Source of the DNA: Rutidosis leptorrhynchoides
Lineage: Eukaryota; Streptophyta; Magnoliopsida; Asterales; Asteraceae
Assembly: GCF_046630445.1 (NCBI RefSeq)
Contig: NC_092333.1
Coordinates: 706,381,501 to 706,445,500 of the forward strand
Direction: 5' to 3'
Length of the DNA stretch: 64,000 nucleotides
Positions 11,568-22,442 of this stretch are shown here, piece by piece. The position numbers and the translations under genes are program-made. Below the pieces are notes generated by a model. That model saw only the letters and a program-made list of their open reading frames with translations. It did not search any database and had not been told where the DNA came from. How positions within the stretch are numbered: position 1 is the stretch's first letter; every line of letters starts with the position of its first letter.

Positions 11568-12437
11568 GGGCCGTTTGTTGTAGTTGCGATTGATGTTGCG
11601 ATTGTTGGGATAATTGTTGCGATTATTGTTGTAATTGCTGTTGTTGTTGTATTGGTGATTCTTATCACCGTTTTCCTCCCACTTTCTTTTGACTTGCTTC
11701 ACATTGGCCTCTTCAGCAGTCTGTTCTTTATTTCTTTCTTCAATCTGGTTCACTAGTTTGTGAGCCATTCTACATGCCTCTTGTATGGAGGCGGGCTCGT
11801 GTGAACTTATATCTTCTTGGATTCTTTCCGGTAATCCTTTCACAAACGCGTCGATCTTCTCTTCCTCATCTTCGAATGCTCCCGGACACAATAGGCACAA
11901 TTCTGTGAATCGTCTTTCGTACGTGGTAATATCAAATCCTTGGGTTCGTAACCCTCTAAGTTCTGTCTTGAGCTTATTGACCTCTGTTCTGGGACGGTAC
12001 TTCTCGTTCATCAAGTGCTTGAATGCTGACCACGGTAGTGCGTACGCATCGTCTTGTCCCACTTGCTCTAGATAGGTATTCCACCATGTTAACGCAGAAC
12101 CTGTGAAGGTATGCGTAGCGTACTTCACTTTGTCCTCTTCAGTACACTTACTTATGGCAAACACCGATTCGACCTTCTCGGTCCACCGTTTCAATCCGAT
12201 CGGTCCTTCGGTTCCATCAAATTCCAAAGGTTTGCAGGCAGTAAATTCTTTGTAGGTGCATCCTACACGATTTCCTGTACTGCTTGATCCAAGGTTATTA
12301 TTGGTATGTAGCGCAGCCTGTACTGCGGCTATGTTTGAAGCTAGAAAAGTACGGAATTCCTCTTCATTCATATTCACGGTGTGTCGAGTAGTCGGTGTCA
12401 TTTCCTTCAAAATAGTCAAATGGAACAAGTTAATCAT
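7824..12437 (-). pseudogene. gag-pol: Ty3/Gypsy chromovirus gag-pol polyprotein, one internal stop (element B)
   Basis: Retrotransposon polyprotein. Domains in order: gag (about 80-235), an Asn-rich linker (260-320), CCHC zinc knuckles (C337-C350 and C385-C398), aspartic protease with D-S-G-A (443-446), reverse transcriptase with F-I-D-D (777-780), RNase H (922-1035), and integrase with H-H-C-C (1113-1154) and D-D-E residues D1184, D1245, E1281 (35 residues between the last two). The C-terminal segment resembles the Tekay chromodomain, ending W-E-x-E-D-Q-M then Y-P-H-L-F. A single in-frame TAA at 8277-8279 separates integrase core from this tail; the frame is otherwise unbroken for 4.6 kb. 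It is called a pseudogene because of that stop, but protease, RT and integrase core are intact. The start at 12437 is the first ATG; an ATG at codon 13 is an alternative. Confidence 0.93.
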
Positions 12438-12540
12438 ACAGAATATTAAGAGTAGTTAATAGTATTTCGTAGCATCATATGAACTCATTTATAAAAGCTT
12501 TTTCTTCATATTAGCGTTTTATAAGTTTAAATTCGGGTAG

Positions 12541-12554
12541 TACCTACCCGTTAA
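12541..12554 (-). other. Internal polypurine-tract copy in element B
   Basis: The minus strand reads TTAACGGGTAGGTA, identical over 14 bases to the 3' tract at 7790-7803. It lies in the 305-bp gap between the F-box ORF and gag-pol. Upstream plus-strand bases CGGGTAG make a short inverted repeat with CTACCCG. Confidence 0.5.
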
Positions 12555-12742
12555 GTTCATACTTAGTAGCTAATATACAATTCAACTACTACAATTCTAT
12601 ATGAAAAACTGATTATAATAATATTTCGCGTTCAAACTTTTACACAATATTTTACAAACTTACAATACCGCTTATTTTACATATAGCATGAAATATAGCA
12701 CACAATAAATTTGATACAAGATGGTTGTGAAGATAATTCTAG

Positions 12743-13426
12743 CTAGTACACAAGTTGTTCAGCAAAGGCAATAAAGACACGTAATTCATACGTCCAAAAA
12801 CAAGTCATGCATTCTGGTTTTACTAGGATTACTTCCCATCCTTGGTCTTGTGGAACATAACCGTTATGGCCGTTGATAAGACAGCGTGTTGTAATGTCGT
12901 CAAAGGGACGAGGGTTACGTAATGTCCAACAGTCCCGTAACAATCTAAAAACCTCATTTCTTACCCCAATTACCGACTCCGTCACTTGTGGGAACGTTTT
13001 GTTTAATAGTTGTAGCCCGATGTTCTTGTTCTCACTTTGGTGAGAAGTGAACATTACTAATCTGTAAGCATAACATGCTTCTTTATGTTGCATGTTAGCC
13101 GCTTTTTCTAAATCACGAAGTCCAATATTCGAATATATTGAGTCAAAATAATTTCTTAACCCATTGCGTAAAATAGCATTTGGGTTCCCCGCAACATATG
13201 CGTCAAAGTAAACACATCGTAACTTATGGATTTCCCAATGTGATATCCCCCATCTTTCGAACGAAAGCCTTTTATAAATCAAGGCATTCTTAGAACGTTC
13301 TTCGAATGTCTTACAAACTGATCTCGCCTTAAATAGTTGTGCCGAAGAATTCTGACCGACTCTAGACAAGATTTCATCAATCATGTCTCCGGGTAGGTCT
13401 CTTAAAATATTGGGTTGTCTATCCAT
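12743..13426 (-). CDS. F-box protein encoded by retrotransposon B
   Basis: A complete 227-residue protein lies between the 5' LTR and gag in the sense of the element. Residues 10-52 form an F-box (L-P-x-D-M-I-x-E-I-L-S-R-V-G, then C-K-T-F and Y-K-R-L-S-F), the segment that binds SKP1 in SCF ubiquitin ligases. Residues 86-142 resemble Sel1-like repeats (Y-F-x-S-I, G-L-x-x-L-x-x-A, H-x-E-A-x-Y-A-Y). The C-terminus has C206-x2-C209-x-W211 and E214. This architecture matches plant F-box proteins of the At2g35280-like type. The ATG context (AAAATGG) is good, with no stops or frameshifts. It was probably taken from a host gene. A role in redirecting host ubiquitination, for example against silencing factors, is inference by analogy with polerovirus P0. 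Confidence 0.82.
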   Translation of the reverse strand: MDRQPNILRDLPGDMIDEILSRVGQNSSAQLFKARSVCKTFEERSKNALIYKRLSFERWGISHWEIHKLRCVYFDAYVAGNPNAILRNGLRNYFDSIYSNIGLRDLEKAANMQHKEACYAYRLVMFTSHQSENKNIGLQLLNKTFPQVTESVIGVRNEVFRLLRDCWTLRNPRPFDDITTRCLINGHNGYVPQDQGWEVILVKPECMTCFWTYELRVFIAFAEQLVY

Positions 13427-13563
13427 TTTGTGTTTTTATACTGTAAAATAGACAAGAGTTAGATTCATAAAAAAAATACTTATTAATACAAGCAATTTTT
13501 ACATATATCATAAAGCATAAGCACACTATATTACATATATTACACCACACGAATACAACTATC

Positions 13564-14178
13564 TTATTCTGACTCGCTTGTTTCTTCTTCTTTGGTTTTG
13601 GTTCGTTTTGCCAAGTTTCTAGGGATATATGATGTTCCCCTAATACGAGCCGTCGTTTTCCACATTGGTTTAGAAAAACCTGGTGGTTTAGAGGTTCCCG
13701 GGTCATTGTTACAACTTAAGGACTTCGGGGGTTGACGATACATATAAAGTTCATCGGGGTTGGAATTAGATTTCTCTATTTTTATGCCCTTTCCCTTATT
13801 ATTTTCTTTTGCCTTTTTAAATTCAGTTGGGGTAATTTCTATAACATCATCGGAATTCGCGTCGGAATCCGATTCATCGGAGAATTGGTAATCCTCCCAA
13901 TATTTTGCTTCCTTGGCGGAAACACCATTGACCATAATTAACCTTGGTCGGTTGGTTGAAGATTTTCTTTTACTTAACCGTTTTATTATTTCCCCCACCG
14001 GTTCTATTTCTTCATCCGGTTCCGATTCTTCTTCCGATTCCGATTCTTCTTCCGGTTCCGACTCTTCTTCCGGTTCCTCTTCGGGAACTTGTGAATCAGT
14101 CCACGAATCATTCCAATTTACATTTGACTCTTCATTATTATTAGGTGAGTCAATGGGACTTGTTCTAGAGGTAGACAT
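13564..14178 (-). CDS. Acidic, nuclear-signal-like ORF of retrotransposon B
   Basis: A 204-residue ORF begins about 200 bp after the primer site and ends 137 bp before the F-box ORF. Residues 33-60 are an acidic tract of repeated Glu/Ser/Pro units, made by a short tandem repeat in the DNA. Basic patches follow (K-R-L-S-K-R-K at 66-72, and near the C-terminus A-K-R-T-K-T-K), resembling nuclear localisation signals. The middle is Ser/Asp-rich (E-S-D-S-D-A-N-S-D-D). No catalytic motif or known domain was recognised. An acidic, disordered protein with basic patches could bind histones or nucleic acid; that is inference. The frame is intact in a young element, which suggests it is used. Confidence 0.6.
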   Translation of the reverse strand: MSTSRTSPIDSPNNNEESNVNWNDSWTDSQVPEEEPEEESEPEEESESEEESEPDEEIEPVGEIIKRLSKRKSSTNRPRLIMVNGVSAKEAKYWEDYQFSDESDSDANSDDVIEITPTEFKKAKENNKGKGIKIEKSNSNPDELYMYRQPPKSLSCNNDPGTSKPPGFSKPMWKTTARIRGTSYIPRNLAKRTKTKEEETSESE

Positions 14179-14371
14179 CTATCACATAATATCAAACGCG
14201 TTAAGAGATTAATATATCACATAATATTCACATGTTAAAAATATATAGTTTCCAACAAAATTTGTTAAGCAATCATTTTTCAAGTAAACACGGTCGAAGT
14301 CCAGACTCACTAATGCATCCTAACAAACTCAATAAGACACTAATGCAAAATTCTGGTTCTCTAAGACCAAC

Positions 14372-14383
14372 GTTCGGATACCA
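14372..14383 (-). other. Primer binding site of element B
   Basis: The minus strand reads TGGTATCCGAAC, which differs from the initiator-Met site TGGTATCAGAGC at two positions and lies two bases inside the LTR end. It may be a variant site or mutated. Confidence 0.75.
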
Positions 14384-14385
14384 AC

Positions 14386-17300
14386 TGAAATGTCCCGTTC
14401 TTATTGATTAAAAACGTTCCATATTAATTGATTTCGTTGCGAGGTTTTGACCTCTATATGAGACGTTTTTCAAAGACTGCATTCATTTTAAAACAAACCA
14501 TAACCTTTATTTCATCAATAAAGGTTTAAAAAGCTTTACGTAGATTATCAAATAATGATAATCTAAAATATCCTGTTTACACACGACCATTACATAATGG
14601 TTTACAATACAAATATGTTACAACAAAATAAGTTCTTGAATGCAGTTTTTACACAATATCATACAAGCATGGACTCCAAATCTCGTCCTTATTTAAGTAT
14701 GCGATAGCGGAAGCTCTTAATAATCACCTGAGAATAAACATGCTTAAAACGTCAACAAAAATGTTGGTGAGTTATAGGTTTAACCTATATATATCAAATC
14801 ATAATAATAGACCACAAGATTTCATATTTCAATACACATCCCATACATAGAGATAAAAGTCATTCATATGGTGAACACCTCGTAACCGACATTAACAAGA
14901 TGCATATATAAGAATATCCCCATCATTCCGGGACACCCTTCGGATATGATATAAATTTCGAAGTACTAAAGCATCTGGTACTTTGGTTGGGGTTTGTTAG
15001 GCCCAATAGATCTATCTTTAGGATTCGCGTCAATTAGGGTGTCTGTTCCCTAATTCTTAGATTACCAGACTTAATAAAAAGGGGCATATTCGATTTCGAT
15101 AATTCAACCATAGAATGTAGTTTCACGTACTTGTGTCTATTTTGTAAATCATTTATAAAACCTGCATGTATTCTCATTCCAAAAATATTAGATTTTAAAA
15201 GTGGGACTATAACTCACTTTCACAGATTTTTACTTCGTCGGGAAGTAAGACTTGGCCACTGGTTGATTCACGAACCTATAACAATATATACATATATATC
15301 AAAGTATGGTCAAAATATATTTACAACACTTTTAATATATTTTGATGTTTTAAGTTTATTAAGTCAGCTGTCCTCGTTAGTAACCTACAACTAGTTGTCC
15401 ACAGTTAGATGTACAGAAATAAATCGATAAATATTATCTTGAATCAATCCACGACCCAGTGTATACGTATCTCAGTATTGATCACAACTCAAACTATATA
15501 TATTTTGGAATCAACCTCAACCCTGTATAGCTAACTCCAACATTCACATATAGAGTGTCTATGGTTGTTCCGAAATATATATAGATGTGTCGACATGATA
15601 GGTCAAAACATTGTATACGTGTCTATGGTATCTCAAGATTACATAATATACAATACAAGTTGATTAAGTTATGGTTGGAATAGATTTGTTACCAATTTTC
15701 ACGTAGCTAAAATGAGAAAAATTATCCAATCTTGTTTTACCCATAACTTCTTCATTTTAAATCCGTTTTGAGTGAATCAAATTGCTATGGTTTCATATTG
15801 AACTCTATTATATGAATCTAAAAAGAAAAAGTATAGGTTTTAGTCGGAAAAATAAGTTACAAGTCGTTTTTGTAAAGGTAGTCATTTCAGTCGAAAGAAC
15901 GACGTCTAGATGACCATTTTAGAAAACATACTTCCACTTTGAGTTTAACCATAATTTTTGGATATAGTTTCATGTTAATAATAAAAATCATTTTCTCAGA
16001 ATAACAACATTTAAATCAAAGTTTATCATAGTTTTTAATTAACTAACCCAAAATAGCCCGCGGTGTTACTACGACGACGTAAATCCGATTTTACGGTGTT
16101 TTTCGTGTTTCCAGGTTTTAAATCATTAAGTTAGCATATCATATAGATATATAACATGTGTTTAGTTGATTTTAAAAGTCAAGTTAGAAGGATTAACTTT
16201 TGTTTGCGAACAAGTTTAGAATTAACTAAACTATGTTCTAGTGATTACAAGTTTAAACCTTCGAATAAGATAGCTTTATATGTATGAATTGAATGATGTT
16301 ATGAACATCATTACTACCTTAAGTTCCTTGGATAAACCTACTGGAAAAGTGAAAAATGGATCTAGCTTCAACGGATCCTTGGATGGCTCGAAGTTCTTGA
16401 AGCAGAATCATGACACGAAAACAAGTTCAAGTAAGATCATCACTTGAAATAAGATTGTTATAGTTATAGAAATTGAACCAAAGTTTGAATGTGATTATTA
16501 CCTTGTATTAGAATGATAACCTACTGTAAGAAACAAAGATTTCTTGAGGTTGGATGATCACCTTACAAGATTGGAAGTGAGCTAGCAAACTTGAAAGTAT
16601 TCTTGATTTTATGTAACTAGAACTTGTAGAATTTATGAAGAACACTTAGAACTTGAAGATAGAACTTGAGAGAGATCAATTAGATGAAGAAAATTGAAGA
16701 ATGAAAGTGTTTGTAGGTGTTTTTGGTCGTTGGTGTATGGATTAGATATAAAGGATATGTAATTTTGTTTTCATGTAAATAAGTCATGAATGATTACTCA
16801 TATTTTTGTAATTTTATGAGATATTTCATGCTAGTTGCCAAATGATGGTTCCCACATGTGTTAGGTGACTCACATGGGCTGCTAATAGCTGATCATTGGA
16901 GTGTATATACCAATAGTACATACATCTAAAAGCTGTGTATTGTACGAGTACGAATACGGGTGCATACGAGTAGAATTGTTGATGAAACTGAACGAGGATG
17001 TAATTATAAGAATTTTTGTTAAGTAGAAGTATTTTGATAAGTGTATTGAAGTCTTTCAAAAGTGTATAAATACATATTAAAACACTACATGTATATACAT
17101 TTTAACCGAGTCGTTAAGTCATCGTTAGTCGTTACATGTAAGTGTTGTTTTGAAACCTTTAGGTTAACGATCTTGTTAAATGTTGTTAACCCAATGTTTA
17201 TAATATCAAATGAGATTTTAAATTATTATATTATCATGATATTATCATGTATGAATATCTCTTAATATGATATATATACATTAATGTCTTTACAACGATA

Positions 17301-17632
17301 ATCGTTACATATATGTCTCGTTTAAAAATCATTAAGTTAGTAGTCTTGTTTTTACATATGTAGTTCATTGTTAATAAACTTAATGATATGTTTACTTATC
17401 ATAGTATCATGTTAACTATATATATATCCATATATATGTCATCATATAGTTTTTACAAGTTTTAACGTTCGTGAATCACCGGTCAACTTGGGTGGTCAAT
17501 TGTCTATATGAAACATATTTCAATTAATCAAGTCTTAACAAGTTTGATTGCTTAACATGTTGGAAACATTTAATCATGTAAATATCAATCTCAATTAATA
17601 TATATAAACATGGAAAAGTTCGGGTCACTACA
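14386..17632 (-). repeat. 5' LTR of element B (3247 bp)
   Basis: The minus strand starts TGTAGTGACCCGAAC and ends CGGGACATTTCA. A near-identical copy forms the solo LTR at 28829-32027. It contains the shared hairpin at 14753-14766, here with an A-T closing pair where A and D have C-G. A 77-codon ORF (16826-17059) is present in both copies, but two similar copies do not prove coding. The right edge abuts E interior sequence. Confidence 0.93.
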
Positions 17633-18065
17633 AGAACAAATTTCTCAAGAAATTTGCGTCGCGAAAGATTTATCTGTTTCCAAAAACGTTTGTCGGAGCA
17701 AGTTCTCATCGGTTTCTGAAAACGTTCGTCGGGGCTATTCACCCTCGAGGCGAGTACTAGTATAACGTGAAGAGTCTATCTCTCCATTGAAAATTTAGAA
17801 TCAAAGATTTCCTTATACAGAAGTACGAGTGTAATACGAGAGAAGTTTCCACCTCGGTGTGAGCATAACAGGTATATTGTAGTTCGTTGATAAAACTGTG
17901 CGAGGATGAGATAGTATTCATGTATAACGTATGTTTGAAGTTGAAAGAATTCGTCATTCATTCGGAATCATAAATATGGTTCGACAATATTCGAAGGTGT
18001 GTCCCCGGTATGGTTGTTGTCAGTACTTTCGGAGTTTTCAGATGTCCAAACATGAATAGATGAAG

Positions 18066-18230
18066 TCATGTACATGGCACATGGTGGTGATTAGGTTGAT
18101 CGAGTCTAACCACCATCACGTGTCATTAGAACTTTGGTATGTCTTACCATAATATAACCACATTGATCGAGTGTCGTTATAATACGCTAACTCATACCTC
18201 CATTCCCACATCACTCCATAACATCAAGTT
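18066..18230 (-). other. Conserved non-coding block with inverted repeats (element E copy)
   Basis: In this copy the first inverted repeat pairs CACATGGTGGTGATTAG with CTAACCACCATCACGTG almost fully. In the second, the arm base T of TATAATCAC (A, C) is C, and the partner base A is G, a paired change that keeps the stem. Confidence 0.45.
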
Positions 18231-18845
18231 CGTGTAACTGTGAAGATCTAAAATGAACAAAATGTAACGACGTCTCAAACGTGACTCGTATTAAATCGAA
18301 AGAATTTCTGCAACTCTAAGGAAGCGTTCCCCGAGGGAAGTGTATAAATGATTGTTCACGTCAATGCGGTTCGAGTCAGACAATAATGTATTTAGGTATG
18401 AAAAGAGTAACGAGTCATGATAACGAGTAGTACGCAACCGTAGTGATAAATAGTGATGACGATACTCATCTAGAGTGGTGGTGGTAACTTTACAACACTT
18501 GTGGATAGTAAGCTAAGACGGGGTGGATAACAACCAAGGAGTCAGAATTCCCGAACTAGAGTGACTAACGAAGTCGTGGTCATCCGTACGCGTATAAACC
18601 TTGAATTCACGTGTGTTACCAAAAAGTGGCGGAATACGAGTTCGTATGATGAAGGTTGGGTACCATTAAAAAGTTTGCCTAAGAATGATTCAAGTATAAT
18701 GCACAAGTAGTCAAGTAAGTGCTATCTATAGCAAATGTATGTCAGAATGCAATGGCTAACTATCCGGTTGTAGTCTAGATTCACTAATGCGTCCCAACGA
18801 CTCTGTCAGACACACTAATGCACATCCTAGTTCCCTACAACCAAC

Positions 18846-18857
18846 GCTCTGATACCA
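18846..18857 (-). other. Primer binding site of element E
   Basis: The minus strand reads TGGTATCAGAGC, the initiator-Met tRNA site, two bases inside the LTR end at 18860. Confidence 0.9.
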
Positions 18858-18859
18858 TC

Positions 18860-21330
18860 TGTGGCGACCCGACCAAAATCGTCATTGACGGCGTCGCTAA
18901 CTGAGGTCCTGAAACGTGGTCGTAGTCCCTATATGAGACTCGTTTGACCAAAATTATGTCGCATTCTTTTGAAATGTATCATGCTTGCAAAGTTTAGTTT
19001 ACAAAACCGTTCGACAACAATTTTAAGTTTGCAAAAGTATAAATTATAAATGAGGTAACTTGCAACATAATTAGTTTAAAATCGCGGTTGCTATAAATAG
19101 CGTAAGTATGTAAACAATATGTTTGAATCCAAAGGTGCTATCACTAGCGTATGTATGTATGTATGCTTGACCCCAAGCAAGAAATCAGAGTGTATGCATG
19201 CATGCTTGACTCCAAGCAAATATGAGTGTACGCGGAAGCATGTATCAAATAGCCAAGTATGAACCTGAGAAACATATAGAAAACTGTCAACGAAAAACGT
19301 TGGTGAAATCATAGGTGTTTTAGTAAACGTTGTATTTGAACCACAAGATTTAGTATAAGATGATTATCAAAATCATTTGCATTCCAAAGTTGTTGTTTGT
19401 ATCCCGGGCACCCAATTATCAAACTTAACTGTTTTGCACCCTTTGCGTAGTGTTAGAACATACACTAGACCCGAAAATATATTTCATCCGCTAACGGTAG
19501 CGAACCGTCCGAATGAGGCTCGTCAAGCCCATGTGATCACATAATATAAGTTCACGTTTACACCCTGCAAGTGTAACTAATGATAATTGAATTGAGGCTT
19601 TTTGTTCAAACCCGTACGTGGAATGTTCATTTTCGTACTTGTGTTCAATGTATAAAAGTATGATACGTATATGTTTCTCATCCCATAGTTTAAAGCATAA
19701 AAGTTGTTTGAAAGATGGGACTATGATCTCACCTCGAGTGCACGAGTATAAAAGTACTTCACAAAGTAAACGTGTGCATGATAGTTGCTTAGCCTTGACC
19801 TAAACAAGTAAGTTGTATTAATTAACCGGCTACGTCACAAGGTCGGGCGAAATGTGTTCAATTAGTCCTATGGCTCGTTACGACTCGATTAAATATAGCA
19901 TGTGAATTAATTTGTCAAGTTTCATGCAAGATACAAGTATAGAAACAAGTTAGGAAGATTGCACAATCATTTGGTTAAGTTTGACAAAAAAGTCGAACTT
20001 CGGTCGGTCAAAGTCAACGAAAAGTCAACACATTCGGGTCGGGTCCCGAACTATTTTTCTGAGGTTTTTAATCATATATGAGCGTGTTAAAACAAGTTAC
20101 ATGTGAATCGGAGGTGCGTAGCATAGCAAACATTATTCAAAAATTGACAAAGTTGGACAGACCACTTTGGCACGCCGCGCGGGTATATGGCGCGCCGCGC
20201 CATTACCTGTGCAGAGAATTCTGGCAGTTTTCACACTCAAGCACGAATCCAACTTCAAATACCCATAAATCCTAAACCGTAAACATCCAAAACAAGTATC
20301 TTATATCGTTGGAAAGGTATTTTGACAAGGAATACAACTAACCACTTTTCATTAAGTAAAAACATCATTTACAATAGCCAAAATCTCGTCAAGTGGTCAT
20401 TAAATGTTCAAAACCATCGTTTCAAGTTTACAAAACGCATTTTAAGATTCGGGAATGCAATTCACACATATGATATGCCGTTTTGAAGGTAATAAAACAT
20501 ACAATACAACTAATCACTAACTAATAACATTTCATGGCATTCAAAGCATCAAAATTTCCTTTTAGAGTTCATCAAACCCTAATCAAGAATCACAAAACCA
20601 ATAATCATGTTAATGATGTTTTCCAAATCAACCTACACATCAAATTGATGCTAAAGATGCTAGTAACACTTTTAAAACATAAACTCTAACAATTTAACAA
20701 CATTAACTCATCCAAAATTAAGGATTAAGCACACCCATTTCAAATGTTCAAACTAGTTACTCAAAACAACGAATCGAGCAAACAAAACATATATTCATGT
20801 TATACACGAGCCATAGACACTAACTAACACAATTTCAAGTCAAAACACAAATTTAGAGAAATCTAGAGTTTTTAGAAACGTTACCCAAATGTGAAGAAAT
20901 TGGTACCAAAATGTAGAGGATGAAGAGAGGATCACGAAAATGTAATTTGTTTTGAAGTTTGCTTCTCGATCCGGATTTAGATGATGATTTTATGAAGATG
21001 GGTGTTTGAGTTCATGAAAGGGAAGTAGAGAGACAAGAGGAAGAAAGTGGGAGGTGAAATGAATGGATGGATAAGGTGGGTTGACTAGTTGACCTAGTCA
21101 ACTAGTTTGCCCACTTGGCAACCTCGGTCCCTCAAGTTTCAAAGCGGGTGCAGGAATTAACCAAACGAATATTTTAAAAACGCTCGAGTAAACGAATGAT
21201 GTTATAATTAAATAACGGGAAAATTAAGAACGTTGGTCAACGGAAACTACGAATTTAATTAACGAAAGGTATTATTAAAAAAAAAGATAGTGTTAAAAAT
21301 AAATTTAACTGAAAAACGCGGGATGTTACA
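18860..21330 (-). repeat. 5' LTR of element E (2471 bp)
   Basis: The minus strand starts TGTAACATCCCGCG and ends GGGTCGCCACA, followed by the primer site. It is shorter than and mostly unlike the A-D LTRs, but carries the shared hairpin at 19288-19302 with a G-C closing pair. A GC-rich palindromic stretch (about 20170-20212) with repeated GCGCGCC stands out from AT-rich surroundings. Confidence 0.88.
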
Positions 21331-21440
21331 AATATGATATTAATCGCATTTGATTTATCCTTAGAACTAGAATACATAATCTCTAAAACATTAGAGATTA
21401 CTTAATCGCCAAGAAGAACGAAGATAATTGATGTAGAACA

Positions 21441-22011
21441 ATGATTATACTCGAGGTACAGAATGAGATGTTGAGGCGTGTGATGTTGAAACTTGGGTTG
21501 TTGGTGGTACTGGTGTTGCCGGTGCTGTTACTGATGGTACTGTTGGTGCCGGTGATGTTGTTGAAGCTGGTAAATTTTGCACCATATTCTCCAAATTTAT
21601 TTCTCGAGTGCGAAGTTTGTTGACTTCTTCTATTATTCCGGGATGATTGTCGGTCGGAACTAACGGATGAATAAGGTTTAGAATTTGAGATAGTATATAA
21701 TCGTGGCAAGATATTCAAGAAATGAGGGTGAAAATGGTGTTGCGGATAGGTTCACCGGTAAATGCTTCAGGTTCTTCACTAAGAGGTGAATTCGGTTGAC
21801 GGAAAGGATCACCTTCTTTTTGCCTCCAATGATTAAGTAGACTACGAACTCATCCCTAATTCTTCCAGAATCGATATTGGCTAATTGGTTGATCCATTCT
21901 GGTTACACTGCTTTCGAAGTTCGAGTGGAAATCCATATCGGAATAGCTGTCGGAATAACTATCGGAATAGCTATTGAAATCTGAGGGACTCGAACTGGTT
22001 GAGGGATTCAT
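21441..22011 (-). pseudogene. Decayed copy of the family's small ORF (element D)
   Basis: Starting from the ATG at 22011 the frame gives a Ser/Tyr/Asp-rich N-terminus, then a core matching A and C (H-W-R-Q-K-E-G, then G-E-P-I-R-N-T-I-F-T-L). It is broken by stops in the W-G-W segment near 21860 and by a stop near 21717. The Thr/Ser-rich tail is still visible in another frame. Confidence 0.6.
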
Positions 22012-22430
22012 CTCGTACGATTAGATGAAGGATTTTCTATAAGAAATAGATTATAGGATGTAGATTAGTACCTTGCAATACATAATTTACATATGCATAT
22101 ATAATACTAAAATCCCATAAGTTACGGAGGAATCTACTGAAGTTTTCAGGAAAAGTCTACAGTAACAGATATGCTAAGATATGAATTAGCAGATACGCTA
22201 AGATACGAATTTTGTCTATACACTATTCATGTAATCATTGCAGTAAGATGTGTCTAGACTAAGAATGATAAGCAAGTGATTTCCTAAGAATGATAAGCAG
22301 GTAATTTTCGACACGAAATGATAAGCAAAACTTTTGACATGCAGACACGGTCAAAGTCCAGACCCACTAATGCATCTAAACAACTATTAGTTAGACACAC
22401 TAACGCAAGACCTGGTTCGCTAAGACCACC

Positions 22431-22442
22431 GCTCTGATACCA
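22431..22442 (-). other. Primer binding site of element D
   Basis: The minus strand reads TGGTATCAGAGC, two bases inside the LTR end. Confidence 0.9.

Larger units (their letters stand above)
7238..17632 (-). mobile_element. Autonomous Ty3/Gypsy chromovirus B with accessory genes
   Basis: Minus-strand order: 5' LTR (17632-14386), primer site, acidic ORF, F-box ORF, internal polypurine copy, gag-pol, polypurine tract, truncated 3' LTR. The polyprotein marks it as a Tekay-like chromovirus. The LTR pair differs by about 4 in 551 bases. B is inserted in the interior of E; 17633-17637 (AGAAC) is the expected target duplication. A later landed in B's 3' LTR. The two genes before gag are not part of the usual Tekay layout as I know it. 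Confidence 0.92.
17633..21330 (-). mobile_element. LTR retrotransposon E (5' LTR and first 1.2 kb of interior)
   Basis: E has a complete 5' LTR (18860-21330), a primer site and 1227 bp of interior before it is cut by B's 5' LTR at 17632. The interior has no ORF with recognisable domains; its open frames are short. At 18066-18230 it carries the conserved inverted-repeat block also found in A and C, so it is a distant relative. The rest should lie left of the window. It is inserted in D; 21331-21335 (AATAT) is the expected target duplication. Confidence 0.8.

Noticed and set aside
8635-12459. Plus-strand ORFs opposite gag-pol of B
   Set aside because: Shadows of the coding strand, with no domain and no counterpart in related elements.
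16826-17059. 77-codon ORF in LTR B, repeated at 31218-31451 in the solo LTR
   Set aside because: The two LTR copies are nearly identical as DNA, so a shared ORF is expected without selection. No domain and no promoter context.
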